64,000 nucleotides of DNA from positions 88,067 through 152,066 of the forward strand of contig JAJZZM010000004.1 in assembly GCA_021797555.1 (NCBI GenBank). Reading direction: 5' to 3'. Positions 53,752-62,635 of the stretch are shown here, piece after piece. How positions within the stretch are numbered: position 1 is the first letter of the stretch; the number at the start of each line of letters is the position of its first letter. The notes under the pieces are model-generated. The model was given only the letters and a program-made list of their open reading frames with translations, was not told the origin of the DNA and ran no database searches. A program made the position numbers and the translations under genes. This DNA is from Thermoplasmata archaeon. Lineage in GTDB: Archaea; Thermoplasmatota; Thermoplasmata; Thermoplasmatales; Thermoplasmataceae.

Positions 53752-54663
53752 ATGGTAGATCCGGATTTTAGAAATTTAATAGAATTATCAAAAAATTCTG
53801 TTGACATAACATCAATGAAGCCCGACATATTAAGAAAATTAATGGATCAGAATTCATTAAGCATGCAGGGCCGTAAAATAGATATAAAAAATGTAAATAA
53901 TATAAAAATAGATCTTGGTAACCATGTTTTAAATGCAAGATTATACGATAATGACAATTCAGATTCTGCAATAATTTACTATCATGGAGGGGGCTTTGTT
54001 TTTGGAAATATAGATACATATGATAATTTATGCAGATTCATATCAAAGGAATCAAAATTGAAATTAATATCAATAGATTACAGACTGGCACCTGAAAACA
54101 AATTTCCCGCTGCAATTGATGATGCATTTGATTCATTTCATTATATATATAAAAACAGGGATAAATTTAAAATAAAAAATAAAATATGCATTGCAGGCGA
54201 TAGTGCGGGTGCAAATCTATCTGCGGCACTATCACTTAAATCCAGGGATAATAATTTAATTATGCCTGATCTACAGGTTTTATTTTACCCCTCTCTTGCA
54301 CCCGATAAATTTTCAAGATCATTTATGGAATACTCTAATGATTATGTTTTAACAGGTAAGTCAATAGAATATTTTGCGAATCAGTATATGAAAACATTAA
54401 ATGATATTATTAATCCATATTTTTCTCCTCTTGTTTCTGATAATTTTAAGAATATGCCACCGGCAATAGTTGTATCAAGTGAATATGACCCATTAAGAGA
54501 CCCTGTTGAATCATATTATAAAAAATTAAGATCAGATAATGTTAGTGCAATTGGCATACGGGCACTTGGCATGATACATGCATTTGCAACTGATTTTGAA
54601 ATATCCGAAACGGCAAAAAATCTTGTTAAAATGGTTTCAAAAATGATTCCTGAAATGTTATGA
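53752..54663 (+). CDS. HSL-family alpha/beta hydrolase (esterase)
   Basis: A 303-residue esterase of the hormone-sensitive-lipase family. HGGG (78-81) is the oxyanion loop, S151 in GDSAGANL the nucleophile, the Asp lies in SEYDPLRD (near 243) and the His in MIHAF (near 281). YRLAPENKFPAAIDDA is a family hallmark. It hydrolyses short- to medium-chain acyl esters. The length is normal and no signal peptide is seen. Its last 6 bases overlap the convergent gene. Confidence 0.93.
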   Translation: MVDPDFRNLIELSKNSVDITSMKPDILRKLMDQNSLSMQGRKIDIKNVNNIKIDLGNHVLNARLYDNDNSDSAIIYYHGGGFVFGNIDTYDNLCRFISKESKLKLISIDYRLAPENKFPAAIDDAFDSFHYIYKNRDKFKIKNKICIAGDSAGANLSAALSLKSRDNNLIMPDLQVLFYPSLAPDKFSRSFMEYSNDYVLTGKSIEYFANQYMKTLNDIINPYFSPLVSDNFKNMPPAIVVSSEYDPLRDPVESYYKKLRSDNVSAIGIRALGMIHAFATDFEISETAKNLVKMVSKMIPEML

Positions 54664-55125
54664 AATTACCTCAAAACCATCATCCGTTTTTTTCAATAAT
54701 TTTGAATACATTCCCCATTCTATTAATATTACCTCTAAATTATGGGTGCCATCTGGGTTATTAAACGTTTGAACCCCATTTTCCTTTAATCTATCAAGCA
54801 AATCATCTATGGAAAAAGAATTCATTGATATTGCTGTTTTGAATGGTTCTATATTTTTCAACGAATCTTTTATTATATTTTTTCTCTGGAACATTCCTGA
54901 TTTTATATATTCTATGCCTTTTTCGGACATTGATATATCACCTGATTCTACATTTACTAAATTAAGATTGGCTGCTGTATAAACTATCGGCATTAAATCG
55001 TCTATATCTACTTCCATTTCCTTTTCCAGTCTGTACAGATCCGTTTTTCCATCAAATATATTATTTAAAACATATAATAAACCTACTAAATCCGCTATCC
55101 TCGCATCAGGATCTATTACGTCCAT
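54658..55125 (-). CDS. Stand-alone AAA-associated C-terminal domain protein (ABC accessory)
   Basis: A 155-residue protein. The starting segment DPDARIADLVGLLYVLNN and EKEMEVDIDDLMPIVYTAANLNLV match the AAA-associated domain (PF09821-like) usually fused behind nitrate/sulfonate-type ABC ATPases; MSEKGIEYIKS is its winged-helix-like end. Here it is a separate gene, downstream of the permease and ATPase on the same strand with a 256-base gap. It probably binds the ATPase or couples regulation. Confidence 0.75.
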   Translation of the reverse strand: MDVIDPDARIADLVGLLYVLNNIFDGKTDLYRLEKEMEVDIDDLMPIVYTAANLNLVNVESGDISMSEKGIEYIKSGMFQRKNIIKDSLKNIEPFKTAISMNSFSIDDLLDRLKENGVQTFNNPDGTHNLEVILIEWGMYSKLLKKTDDGFEVIS

Positions 55126-55381
55126 AGTTAGATAATAACATTTATGTTATTAATATTAACGTTATGTTATACTTTTAAATCTATAGGAATGCTGATAATA
55201 ATTTGATTTAAGAATGATTTAAATAATTTTTATATCTTTAATGACCCGATGTAATTTATTGTTTCATTGTTATAAGTATACAACTATTATAATATATTTA
55301 TTTATGCTATCATTCTAAAAATTTATATTTATTCTTATTGCTTATATTAATTAATATTTATATAATAATTTTAATTAAAAA

Positions 55382-57004
55382 TTATGATGAATATATTCCT
55401 TCTTCGGCAACATATTTTTTCTGTGCAACGTCCATCATTCTTCTTGTAAATATTACAGAATATATTGCAACAACTATTCCAAATATTAATGAACCCCAGG
55501 CAGCAAGTGCTATCTGGCCATTTGCAGTTGCTAAATCTATTGTTTTCATTAAGCCGGTATGTACTTCTAATGTATGCGTTCCATATATATCCGGCCAGTA
55601 CTCGCCTATCATTAAACCACCCCATGCACTGTTAATTGTAGATGATATGCCACTGATTAAATATGGAAATGTTGATGGCAATATAACTTTCCTCATTTTT
55701 TTGAAGAACCCAAGTTTTAAATTTCTTGTAATTTCCCAGTATTCACCCGGCATTGCCTTTACACCCATCCAGAATGAATATAATACATAATAAAAGGTAC
55801 TTACAAAACCTAAAGATAGAACATACAATTCATTTGTAAAACCTCCGAATACACTTATTATATAGGGCTCTGTTAAAATAAATAAAAATGGAAAATATAT
55901 CGGTGCAGGATATGCGCTTAATGTTTGGATAATAGGGATTCCAAATAATTCAGCTTTTTTATTAACTGCCAAATAATATCCTAAAAATATTGCTATTAAC
56001 ATTGAAACGAGCAAAATTGTTAAAACCCTTAAATAATCATAGCCCAGGCCATATAATAAATATCCTGTTTTACTAAATAATATGTCCCATGTACTTATTT
56101 TTACGGATAATATTAATGATATGCTTTCATATAGGATTAATATAAGTACCAATATGCCTATTGCCGCATATATATATTTATAATATTTCTTCTTTTTTTG
56201 TTTTTTTTCATATTTTTCTTCATGGTTTTCAGTTTCCCTGTATTTATAATATTTTGATAATCTGCTTAATGGATTTTTTGATAATGCAGCAAATACCCTT
56301 GTTGTTTCCCTAAGGTTTAAACGCCCCCTCTTTAAAACAGGTGTATCAGTATCTAAAGTATATTTGCTTACAGCATATTTGCTGAACTCCCTTAATATTA
56401 ATATTATGCCTATTATAAATATGCCAAGAATTATTAATGTTGTATATATGGCATGCAAATTTGCATCTGCAACAAAAGTATCAAGAACAGAACCGACGCC
56501 AAATGTTTGATATGAATGTATACCTACAGTAAAAACCTCGCTTACAGTAATGTAAAAAAAGCCATCTGAAACGCTTGGAAATAAATTTGCTGCTATCCTG
56601 GGCACCGAAAATGGTATGTATAAATATCTTAATTTAGAAAATAAGCCAAATTTTGAATTTTCCGTAACTTCCACCATTTCATTTGGAACTGTTTTAAAGG
56701 CCTGGTATTCCCCCATCCATATATTCCAGACAACTGCCGTAAAAACAAGGAAGTCTGTTGCAATCTGGGTTCCAAGTGGACCGCCTATTCTTGTTATAAA
56801 TATTATCAATACGATAGGGAAAAACGTTATAACCGGAACAGATTCAAATATTTCTATAAATATAATATATATATTCTCAAAAATTTTTGATTTTATTGAC
56901 CCGTACGCTAAAAACCATCCGGTAATTATTGAAAATATTACCAGTAAAACAACCTGTACGGTTGTTGAAAGAACGGCTAGTGTTATTAAAATAATTTCAT
57001 TCAA
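55382..57004 (-). CDS. NitT/TauT-type ABC permease, two fused permease domains
   Basis: A 540-residue membrane protein in which two BPD-type permease domains are joined by a charged linker (about 245-285, rich in Lys/Glu/Tyr). Each half carries an EAA coupling loop: EVTENSKFGLFSKLRYLYIP in the first and EITRNLKLGFFKKMRKVILP in the second. A Shine-Dalgarno GAGGTGA precedes the ATG. With the ATPase encoded upstream it forms an importer for oxyanions or small organic acids (nitrate, sulfonate or similar). No substrate-binding protein gene is adjacent. Confidence 0.9.
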   Translation of the reverse strand: MNEIILITLAVLSTTVQVVLLVIFSIITGWFLAYGSIKSKIFENIYIIFIEIFESVPVITFFPIVLIIFITRIGGPLGTQIATDFLVFTAVVWNIWMGEYQAFKTVPNEMVEVTENSKFGLFSKLRYLYIPFSVPRIAANLFPSVSDGFFYITVSEVFTVGIHSYQTFGVGSVLDTFVADANLHAIYTTLIILGIFIIGIILILREFSKYAVSKYTLDTDTPVLKRGRLNLRETTRVFAALSKNPLSRLSKYYKYRETENHEEKYEKKQKKKKYYKYIYAAIGILVLILILYESISLILSVKISTWDILFSKTGYLLYGLGYDYLRVLTILLVSMLIAIFLGYYLAVNKKAELFGIPIIQTLSAYPAPIYFPFLFILTEPYIISVFGGFTNELYVLSLGFVSTFYYVLYSFWMGVKAMPGEYWEITRNLKLGFFKKMRKVILPSTFPYLISGISSTINSAWGGLMIGEYWPDIYGTHTLEVHTGLMKTIDLATANGQIALAAWGSLIFGIVVAIYSVIFTRRMMDVAQKKYVAEEGIYSS

Positions 57005-57008
57005 ATTT

Positions 57009-57797
57009 TCACCTCTTCCTTGGTGGTGTTAGATATCCATATAACATATCCAAATTGGAATTAAATTCATCACTCCTGGGATTTCTAGGCCTTTTCATTG
57101 CTACCTCTACCTTGCCCACTACTGATGCTGGAATATTATTTAAAATATAAATTTCATCGGCTAATTCAAGAACTTCGGTTAAATTGTGTGATACCATTAT
57201 AACAGATTTTAATGGAGTTTCTCCACTGAACAGTATATTATATATATCCTGCCTTAAACCTTCGGCAGTTAGTTCATCAAGATGTGCAAATGGCTCATCC
57301 ATTAAAAACACATATGGATCAGCAGCGAATGCCCTTGCTATTGCAACTCTCTGGCGCATGCCTCCGCTCATCTCCTTTGGGTATAAATCCTCAAAGCCAT
57401 CCAGGCCAACCCTCGATAATGAATCCCTTGCCTTTTTAATCATTTCATCATGCGACATGCTTTTTGTTTTCATTGATAACATAACATTTTCTTCGGCAGT
57501 CATCCACGGGAAAGTTACTATCGACTGATGTATCAATGCGACTTCTGGTATCGGTTCATATATAGGTTTTCCCATTAATTTAACCGTGCCGCTATCAGGT
57601 TTTAAAAATCCACCTAAAAGCCTCAATAATGTGGACTTGCCTATTCCGGAAGGTCCTATAATGGCGATAAATTTACCGCTATTTGCCTCAATGTTTATAT
57701 TTTCAAAAACTTTGTAACCGTTATCATATGAAAAATTAATATTTTCTGCTTCAAGGATAGCAGTACTGATAGTTTGATTCTTTAAATTTGCATCCAT
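57009..57797 (-). CDS. NitT/TauT-type ABC ATPase
   Basis: A 262-residue ATPase of the SsuB/TauB/NrtD class. Walker A is GPSGIGKST (48-56), the Q loop IHQSIVTFPWMTAEEN, signature MSGGMRQRVAIARAF, Walker B VFLMDEPFAHLD, and the switch His in VMVSHNLTEV. It energises the fused permease encoded 4 bases downstream. The ~20-residue N-terminal extension is not conserved in the family; the downstream ILEAENINFSY is the usual domain start. Confidence 0.92.
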   Translation of the reverse strand: MDANLKNQTISTAILEAENINFSYDNGYKVFENINIEANSGKFIAIIGPSGIGKSTLLRLLGGFLKPDSGTVKLMGKPIYEPIPEVALIHQSIVTFPWMTAEENVMLSMKTKSMSHDEMIKKARDSLSRVGLDGFEDLYPKEMSGGMRQRVAIARAFAADPYVFLMDEPFAHLDELTAEGLRQDIYNILFSGETPLKSVIMVSHNLTEVLELADEIYILNNIPASVVGKVEVAMKRPRNPRSDEFNSNLDMLYGYLTPPRKR

Positions 57798-58225
57798 TAT
57801 GATTCACCTACAACGCAAATACCCCCGATCATAATGGTTTTATTTGTATATTACGCAATATATTTATTCACGAGGCTATTCTCTATATCTGTATTGAAAT
57901 ATTATATATAATATTATCCGGACCTATTGACAATGCCATGTAATGTAGATAATTACGATAATAAATATTAATAAAAAAATTGCCCGTATTGCTACACCAC
58001 AATTTAATAATATTCGGGGTTTTCAGGAATGGCAGAGATGTTATAGTTATAAATATTGGCAATATAGGATTTTTATTTATCTATTATACCGTATGTTTTT
58101 CCAATTTAGCCTTTTTGATATATTATATAAGCTTTATTTAAAGAGCCCATAACATATATGAGTGTTGCACTCCTAAATCAAAATAAAAATTAATTTATTT
58201 ATATTATTATTTTATATTAAAAATT
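57798..58225. other. Gene-free stretch of about 430 bases
   Basis: No supported gene on either strand. It includes the promoter of the ABC ATPase operon on the left. A few GC-richer words (near 57985-58030) stand out in the AT-rich background but do not fold into a clear RNA. The rest is unremarkable. Confidence 0.45.
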
Positions 58226-58510
58226 TTAATCTCCCAGTTCCTTTAATTCCTTCTTTGAGAATAAGATTTCCTTCAATTCTCTGTCAAATTGTGGGTCATT
58301 TCTTCTCAAATATTCCAATAGCAATGAGAAATGCTCCTTTTCATCATCTCTGTTATGTTCTATGACCGCCCTTAAATTATCATCTTTTGTTGCATATGCC
58401 CTCTCGTCATAGAACATTATTGCCTGCATTTCCTCGATTAAAGATTGTCTTGCCCTCGATAAATCCTTTGTCTTCTCATCCAAACTCTTTTCTGTTTCAT
58501 ACATTGGCAT
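58226..58510 (-). CDS. Encapsulated-ferritin-like (EncFtn family) protein
   Basis: A 94-residue two-helix protein. SLIEEMQAIMFYDERA and HNRDDEKEHFSLLLEYLRRN follow the encapsulated ferritin pattern SLIEELEAI...HNRDEEKEH...LEWLRR. Residues E27, E57 and H60 correspond to the ferroxidase ligands. It would form a dimer-based ring that oxidises Fe(II). The C-terminus ends in KELKELGD and lacks the LGIGSLR-type shell-targeting peptide, and no encapsulin gene is in the window. Iron storage or protection near the peroxiredoxin gene is a plausible role. Confidence 0.87.
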   Translation of the reverse strand: MPMYETEKSLDEKTKDLSRARQSLIEEMQAIMFYDERAYATKDDNLRAVIEHNRDDEKEHFSLLLEYLRRNDPQFDRELKEILFSKKELKELGD

Positions 58511-58593
58511 GGAAATAATATAATATCAAAATTTATAAGTTTTTTGTATAAAATATAAATAAAAAATTATAAACAAAATTGTAATTAACCTCA

Positions 58594-59049
58594 ATGGAAA
58601 ATCGTATAGGTAAAATAATGGAAATGGCAAAAAACCTTAATGACGTTAATGAATTTTTCAGGAATAACGACAGTGTTGTTGCATATTTAAATATAAAAAT
58701 TACAAAAATGGAAAAGGGCCACTGTGAATTTTCACTGCCATTTAGTGATGGTATAACCAGGGCTGGCAAAGTACTCCACGGTGGCATGATTATGGCTGCC
58801 CTTGATTATGCAGGCGGTTTAACAACAATGACTGTAAATGAGGGTATAGACCAGGTAACACAGGAATTAAAAATAAATTTTTTAAGTCCGATGTATAAGG
58901 GCCCATTTAAAATTGTATCAAATGTTATAAAACCCGGGCGTACAGCGGTCATTATTGAAACAAAGTTGTATGATAATGATGAAAAATTGGGAGTAATTGC
59001 ACTTGGTACATGGTATATTATAAAAGATAGAATAATAGAGAAAAAATAA
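58594..59049 (+). CDS. Hotdog-fold thioesterase (PaaI-like)
   Basis: A 151-residue protein. HGGMIMAALDYAGGLTTMT (about 66-84) is the catalytic helix of the PaaI/4HBT family and ELKINFLSPMYKGPF the central strand. These enzymes hydrolyse acyl- or phenylacetyl-CoA. The first ATG is preceded by an AT-rich TATA-like region about 26 bases upstream. It is divergent from the EncFtn-like gene. Confidence 0.88.
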   Translation: MENRIGKIMEMAKNLNDVNEFFRNNDSVVAYLNIKITKMEKGHCEFSLPFSDGITRAGKVLHGGMIMAALDYAGGLTTMTVNEGIDQVTQELKINFLSPMYKGPFKIVSNVIKPGRTAVIIETKLYDNDEKLGVIALGTWYIIKDRIIEKK

Positions 59050-59073
59050 TTAACTATAATAATATATAAATAT

Positions 59074-59448
59074 ATGAATGGCTTAGAAATAGCATTTCAG
59101 TTGAATAATGAAAAAGATACAGATGTTGTAACTGCCCTCGGAAATTTAACGGGGAACTATTTTAAAAATAATGAAAATATGGACATAATATGGAGAATAT
59201 TTCATGTTACGCTGGATAAGGAAAAATATTACAGGGTTTTATATAAAGGCAAAAAAATAAATGATTTGCATCCTGAAGTCAAGAAGAAAATTAAGGAAAA
59301 ATTTAATACTCTATCAAAAATGGATTTTAATTCATTAATGGATTTATATAAAAAATCAATGGAAGATAAAAATTTTATAGTAATAAATGTAAAGGATATA
59401 ACTGAGGAATATGATCTGTGGCAGGACCCTTTATGGAACTATATTTAA
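59074..59448 (+). CDS. Hypothetical soluble protein, 124 aa
   Basis: I do not recognise this protein. It is mostly helical with a Trp-rich C-terminus (EEYDLWQDPLWNYI) and a basic middle (PEVKKKIKEKF). It lies 24 bases after the thioesterase on the same strand, so they may be co-transcribed. No motif hints at function. Confidence 0.55.
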   Translation: MNGLEIAFQLNNEKDTDVVTALGNLTGNYFKNNENMDIIWRIFHVTLDKEKYYRVLYKGKKINDLHPEVKKKIKEKFNTLSKMDFNSLMDLYKKSMEDKNFIVINVKDITEEYDLWQDPLWNYI

Positions 59449-59551
59449 ACCTTTTATTAACTGGTTTATATAATTCTATACACTAAGATTTTGATATTAT
59501 ATTAATTTTTGTATAAATTATTTTATTAATATTATTATAGATAAAAAATAA

Positions 59552-60019
59552 TTAATTCAGGTTAGAAACAACTTCCTGTATCTTTTTATAATCGGGTTCC
59601 TTTCCGGCATCATCACTTATCCATTCATATACTACTTTTCCATTTTTATCAAGAACAAATACGGACCTTTTTGATGCTTTCAAATTCAGGTTCAGGAAAT
59701 TATCATAAAATGCCCCATACATTTTTGATACCTCTCTATTTGAATCACTTAATAAATCAAAGTTAAGGTTATTCTTTGCCTTAAATTCCTTTAATGAAAA
59801 CGGTGAGTCAACACTTATTCCAAGAACCTTTGCATTAACCTTGTTAAAATTTGCCATTGAATCTCTGAATGTACACATCTCCTTTGTGCATACGGAAGTA
59901 AACGCTCCCGGAAAAAATGACAGCACAACAGCATTTCCGTTAAAATCAGATAGTTTTTTCTTTTTTAAATCTGTATCCAGCAATTCAAAATCCGGTGCCT
60001 TATCTCCTTCTTTTACCAT
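59552..60019 (-). CDS. Peroxiredoxin (AhpC/TSA, Bcp-like)
   Basis: A 155-residue peroxiredoxin. PGAFTSVCTKEMC (38-50) holds the peroxidatic C44 and a second C49 nearby, the arrangement of Bcp/PrxQ-type enzymes. VLGISVDSPFSLKEFKAKNNL and SDSNREVSKMYGAF are usual later segments. It reduces hydrogen and organic peroxides, probably with thioredoxin. A TATA-like ATATTTTTATAC about 26 bases upstream gives it its own promoter, separate from the RNA further upstream. Confidence 0.92.
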   Translation of the reverse strand: MVKEGDKAPDFELLDTDLKKKKLSDFNGNAVVLSFFPGAFTSVCTKEMCTFRDSMANFNKVNAKVLGISVDSPFSLKEFKAKNNLNFDLLSDSNREVSKMYGAFYDNFLNLNLKASKRSVFVLDKNGKVVYEWISDDAGKEPDYKKIQEVVSNLN

Positions 60020-60181
60020 AAAGTGTTATATTAATTTTGTATAAAAATATAATGTATATGATATAATTACTATAATAATTTAATAAATAATTTATATTGT
60101 TCTAAATAAAATTTATATATAATTCTGTAATATGTAATATTGTCCTGTAAAAAGTATATACGATACATGAATATATATGAC
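60020..60181. promoter_or_regulatory. Promoter of the orphan structured RNA
   Basis: AAAAGTATATAC (60150-60161) is TATA-like and lies about 26 bases before the first stem of the RNA at 60182. The rest of this stretch is AT-rich and holds the divergent peroxiredoxin promoter at its left end. Confidence 0.45.
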
Positions 60182-60345
60182 GACCGGGATGCAAAATAGA
60201 TTCGGCCTTAAATGGGCTTCGGGTACAGCTATATTGCGTGTCACATTGCTATGACCACCCGATCAGGGGTTGAATCTGGAATTCCCTGAGGGTCAGGAAA
60301 TTATGAAACGTGATTAATTTCCGTTAAACTGGGGAAAATTTTTAT
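60182..60345 (+). ncRNA. Orphan structured RNA with a three-way junction
   Basis: A GC-rich island in AT-rich DNA. GACCGGG (60182-60188) pairs with CCCGATC (60258-60264, one mismatch); ATGCAAAATAG (60189-60199) directly follows and pairs with CTATATTGCGT (60229-60239, one mismatch and one G-T); GTCA (60240-60243) pairs with TGAC (60252-60255). These three stems meet with at most two unpaired bases. Then AGGG/CCCT (60265-60268, 60284-60287) and GGAAATTA/TAATTTCC (60296-60303, 60315-60322) form hairpins, and oligo-T (60339-60343) ends the unit. No gene follows on this strand, so it is not an obvious riboswitch. I cannot match it to SRP RNA, RNase P RNA or 5S. Confidence 0.7.
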
Positions 60346-60586
60346 TATTATGCAATTTTTTAAATATTATCGATACATTAATTTTATATAAAGATAGCAA
60401 ATAAATTATAATTCCATTATATTGTTAATAATATCATGTCTTCATACAAAATTCTTTGCAGCATAAGCCTATATTGATATGCCAACTCTTATTAAGGGGA
60501 TATTCTTATCGATTTAGCTAAATTCATATTAATATATAAAAATAATAACTTTACTTAATTTTTATTTATATTTACATACACTAATT
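60346..60586. other. Gene-free stretch of about 240 bases after the RNA
   Basis: No supported gene. This AT-rich stretch lies between the oligo-T at the 3' end of the structured RNA and the convergent stop of purC. Confidence 0.5.
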
Positions 60587-61468
60587 TCACCAGTTTAACC
60601 CGGTAATTTTTTCATACATATTTTTATATAAATTCGATACCTTATTTACCATATCATCAGGCAATGGTGTTATATCTGGTTCCTTTTCCTTATTTTCCCT
60701 TGCATTATATAATAGATTATGGTAACCTGTTTCCCTGTAATACTGCCTTACCATTTCCTTGCTTAATTCTGTAATTTTATGGTTATCATAATCATTTTTA
60801 TCCCAGAACCGGTCCTCATCTAATGTACCAAAAGTATCTATTATAACTGGCTTTCTTTCAAAACCAAGTGCAAACTCCTTTTTGCCATCGGCATGGATTA
60901 ATCCCCTGGATTTTACGCTGTTAATTTTTACGTCTATTTTTAATATTAACTCCTTAATTTCATACAGTTCATGCAATTTTAATCCTGATATTTCCAGTGC
61001 TTCATCAAAATTTAAGGGTCTATCAAATTTTTCAAACTTTGTTGTTACCTCAAAGTATGGGTCAGGCAGTTCATCACCGTATTCCGGAAAATTTTTAAAG
61101 CCTAATTTATGGTAATCAATAATATTAGATTTCATTCTATCATATAATGAACCTGCGACATAATACCTTGTTATAAACTCTAATGGAATCATATAATTTA
61201 TAAAAAATTCTGATCCTTTGTTAAAAACATTATATTTTTTTACTCTCATTTCAGTATTATTTACTAATTCGATTAAATCTGTATCCATGCCCATTGATTC
61301 AACAACTTTATACCAGTAATATGATGTTCTGCATAATGATTCGCCCTTAAATGGTATTTCATCTGGAATAATCTTATCAAAAACAGATATCCTGTTTGAA
61401 AATTTAAATATTAAGCTATCCTTGTCTGAGTAAACATCCTTAACCTTGCCCTTTCTTATTAATTCCAT
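60587..61468 (-). CDS. purC: SAICAR synthetase
   Basis: A 293-residue enzyme. RKGKVKDVYSDKDSLIFKFS with its basic loop is the N-terminal ATP site; SVFDKIIPDEIPFKGESLCR and KGSEFFINYMIPLEFITRYYVAGSL the conserved SAICAR segments (here longer version); SRGLIHADGKKEFALG, and IDTFGTLDEDRFW (usually DExxTPDSSRFW) near the end. It joins aspartate to CAIR in purine synthesis. Together with purQ at 16-17 kb it shows a de novo purine pathway, though the genes are scattered. Confidence 0.93.
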   Translation of the reverse strand: MELIRKGKVKDVYSDKDSLIFKFSNRISVFDKIIPDEIPFKGESLCRTSYYWYKVVESMGMDTDLIELVNNTEMRVKKYNVFNKGSEFFINYMIPLEFITRYYVAGSLYDRMKSNIIDYHKLGFKNFPEYGDELPDPYFEVTTKFEKFDRPLNFDEALEISGLKLHELYEIKELILKIDVKINSVKSRGLIHADGKKEFALGFERKPVIIDTFGTLDEDRFWDKNDYDNHKITELSKEMVRQYYRETGYHNLLYNARENKEKEPDITPLPDDMVNKVSNLYKNMYEKITGLNW

Positions 61469-61497
61469 AATACTAAATATTAAATATAAATATAATT

Positions 61498-62520
61498 TTA
61501 TTCTTTTAATCCATTAAATTTTATATAATCCATTATTGGGGATATTATTCTACTTTGTACCATTGCCGGACTTGACCATTTGAATAATGATGGCTCTAAA
61601 TAACATGCCAGTGCACATTTATTGCATGACATATAGTCATTCCAGTTATAACTATTCCATAGCCTTTTTATATCAATGTCCCATATATAATTTGAACCAG
61701 AATATTCATTTATAACATAGCATGGCATTACAACTTTGCCCTCAGGATCTATATTTATTGTTAGCCATGGACGGCATTCCCATTTTATTCCATTGAACCA
61801 TGAATTTTTAATTGATTCAAAATACTGTTTTGTATTCATTATTAATGAACTGTTGTTTTTCTTCTCTTCAATTAAATAATCAAGCAAATTTGATAATTTT
61901 TCTTTTTCAGGTGATATATTGTCTGCAGTTTTATAATCGTATTCTATCTGGAAATTTACTGCGACATCCAGTTTTCTTGATAAATCAAGTATTTCATCTA
62001 TATGGTCTATATTATCCTTTGTTACTGTTGAGCTCATAGCAATCTGAACCTTGCCCTTTGATGCCTTTATTCCCTCTACTGCATGCTTGAATGATCCTTT
62101 TATAACCCTCATTTCATCATGTATTTCTTCTCCACCGTCTATTGAAACAAATAAAAAATCTAAATAACCTTTTATATTGTCTATCTTCCTTGCCAGAGAC
62201 CATCCATTTGTTACCATTGATGTGTGAAATCTTTTATGGCTTTCATATAATATATCTCTTATATCCTTCCTCAATAGTGGTTCCCCACCCTCGAACCCAA
62301 GATATGATACCCCACCTTCCTTCAATTTTTCCATCATTAAAATCTCATGCTTTAGATCCAGCAAATTGTTGTCTGGCCTCCTCCAGAAAGGACACATTTT
62401 GCATCTTAAATTGCATTCATATAGTAATTTATGGCCCGCTATTGTGGGCAATTTTTTATTTTTTATCCTTGAAATATCCCTTTTAATAGTTCTTAAAACA
62501 ACTGGTTTATATATTGCCAT
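61498..62520 (-). CDS. Radical SAM protein with C-terminal cysteine cluster
   Basis: A 340-residue radical SAM enzyme. The [4Fe-4S] site is C36-x3-C40-x2-C43 (CNLRCKMC), followed by FEGGEPLL (the GGEP motif). The C-terminal part has CYVINEYSGSN and CNKCALACYLE, a SPASM-like or related auxiliary cluster, with CRPWLTINIDPEGKV before it. The family makes peptide or cofactor modifications or transfers radicals to hopanoid/lipid substrates; the substrate is unknown. It follows purC on the same strand at 30 bases. Confidence 0.85.
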   Translation of the reverse strand: MAIYKPVVLRTIKRDISRIKNKKLPTIAGHKLLYECNLRCKMCPFWRRPDNNLLDLKHEILMMEKLKEGGVSYLGFEGGEPLLRKDIRDILYESHKRFHTSMVTNGWSLARKIDNIKGYLDFLFVSIDGGEEIHDEMRVIKGSFKHAVEGIKASKGKVQIAMSSTVTKDNIDHIDEILDLSRKLDVAVNFQIEYDYKTADNISPEKEKLSNLLDYLIEEKKNNSSLIMNTKQYFESIKNSWFNGIKWECRPWLTINIDPEGKVVMPCYVINEYSGSNYIWDIDIKRLWNSYNWNDYMSCNKCALACYLEPSLFKWSSPAMVQSRIISPIMDYIKFNGLKE

Positions 62521-62635
62521 GTATAATTAATAGTAAACGTTATTTAAGTATTCCTGTATTTTAGATACTAAATAATTATTTTAATGCAGATTTAAACTGT
62601 AATATAGTTTTTATACAATTAATAATTAATTATCC

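Noticed and set aside
60182..60345. SRP RNA, RNase P RNA or 5S rRNA
   Set aside because: Diagnostic core sequences of those RNAs are missing and the length is too short for the first two. The GGGGTTGAATC stretch only superficially resembles a tRNA T arm.
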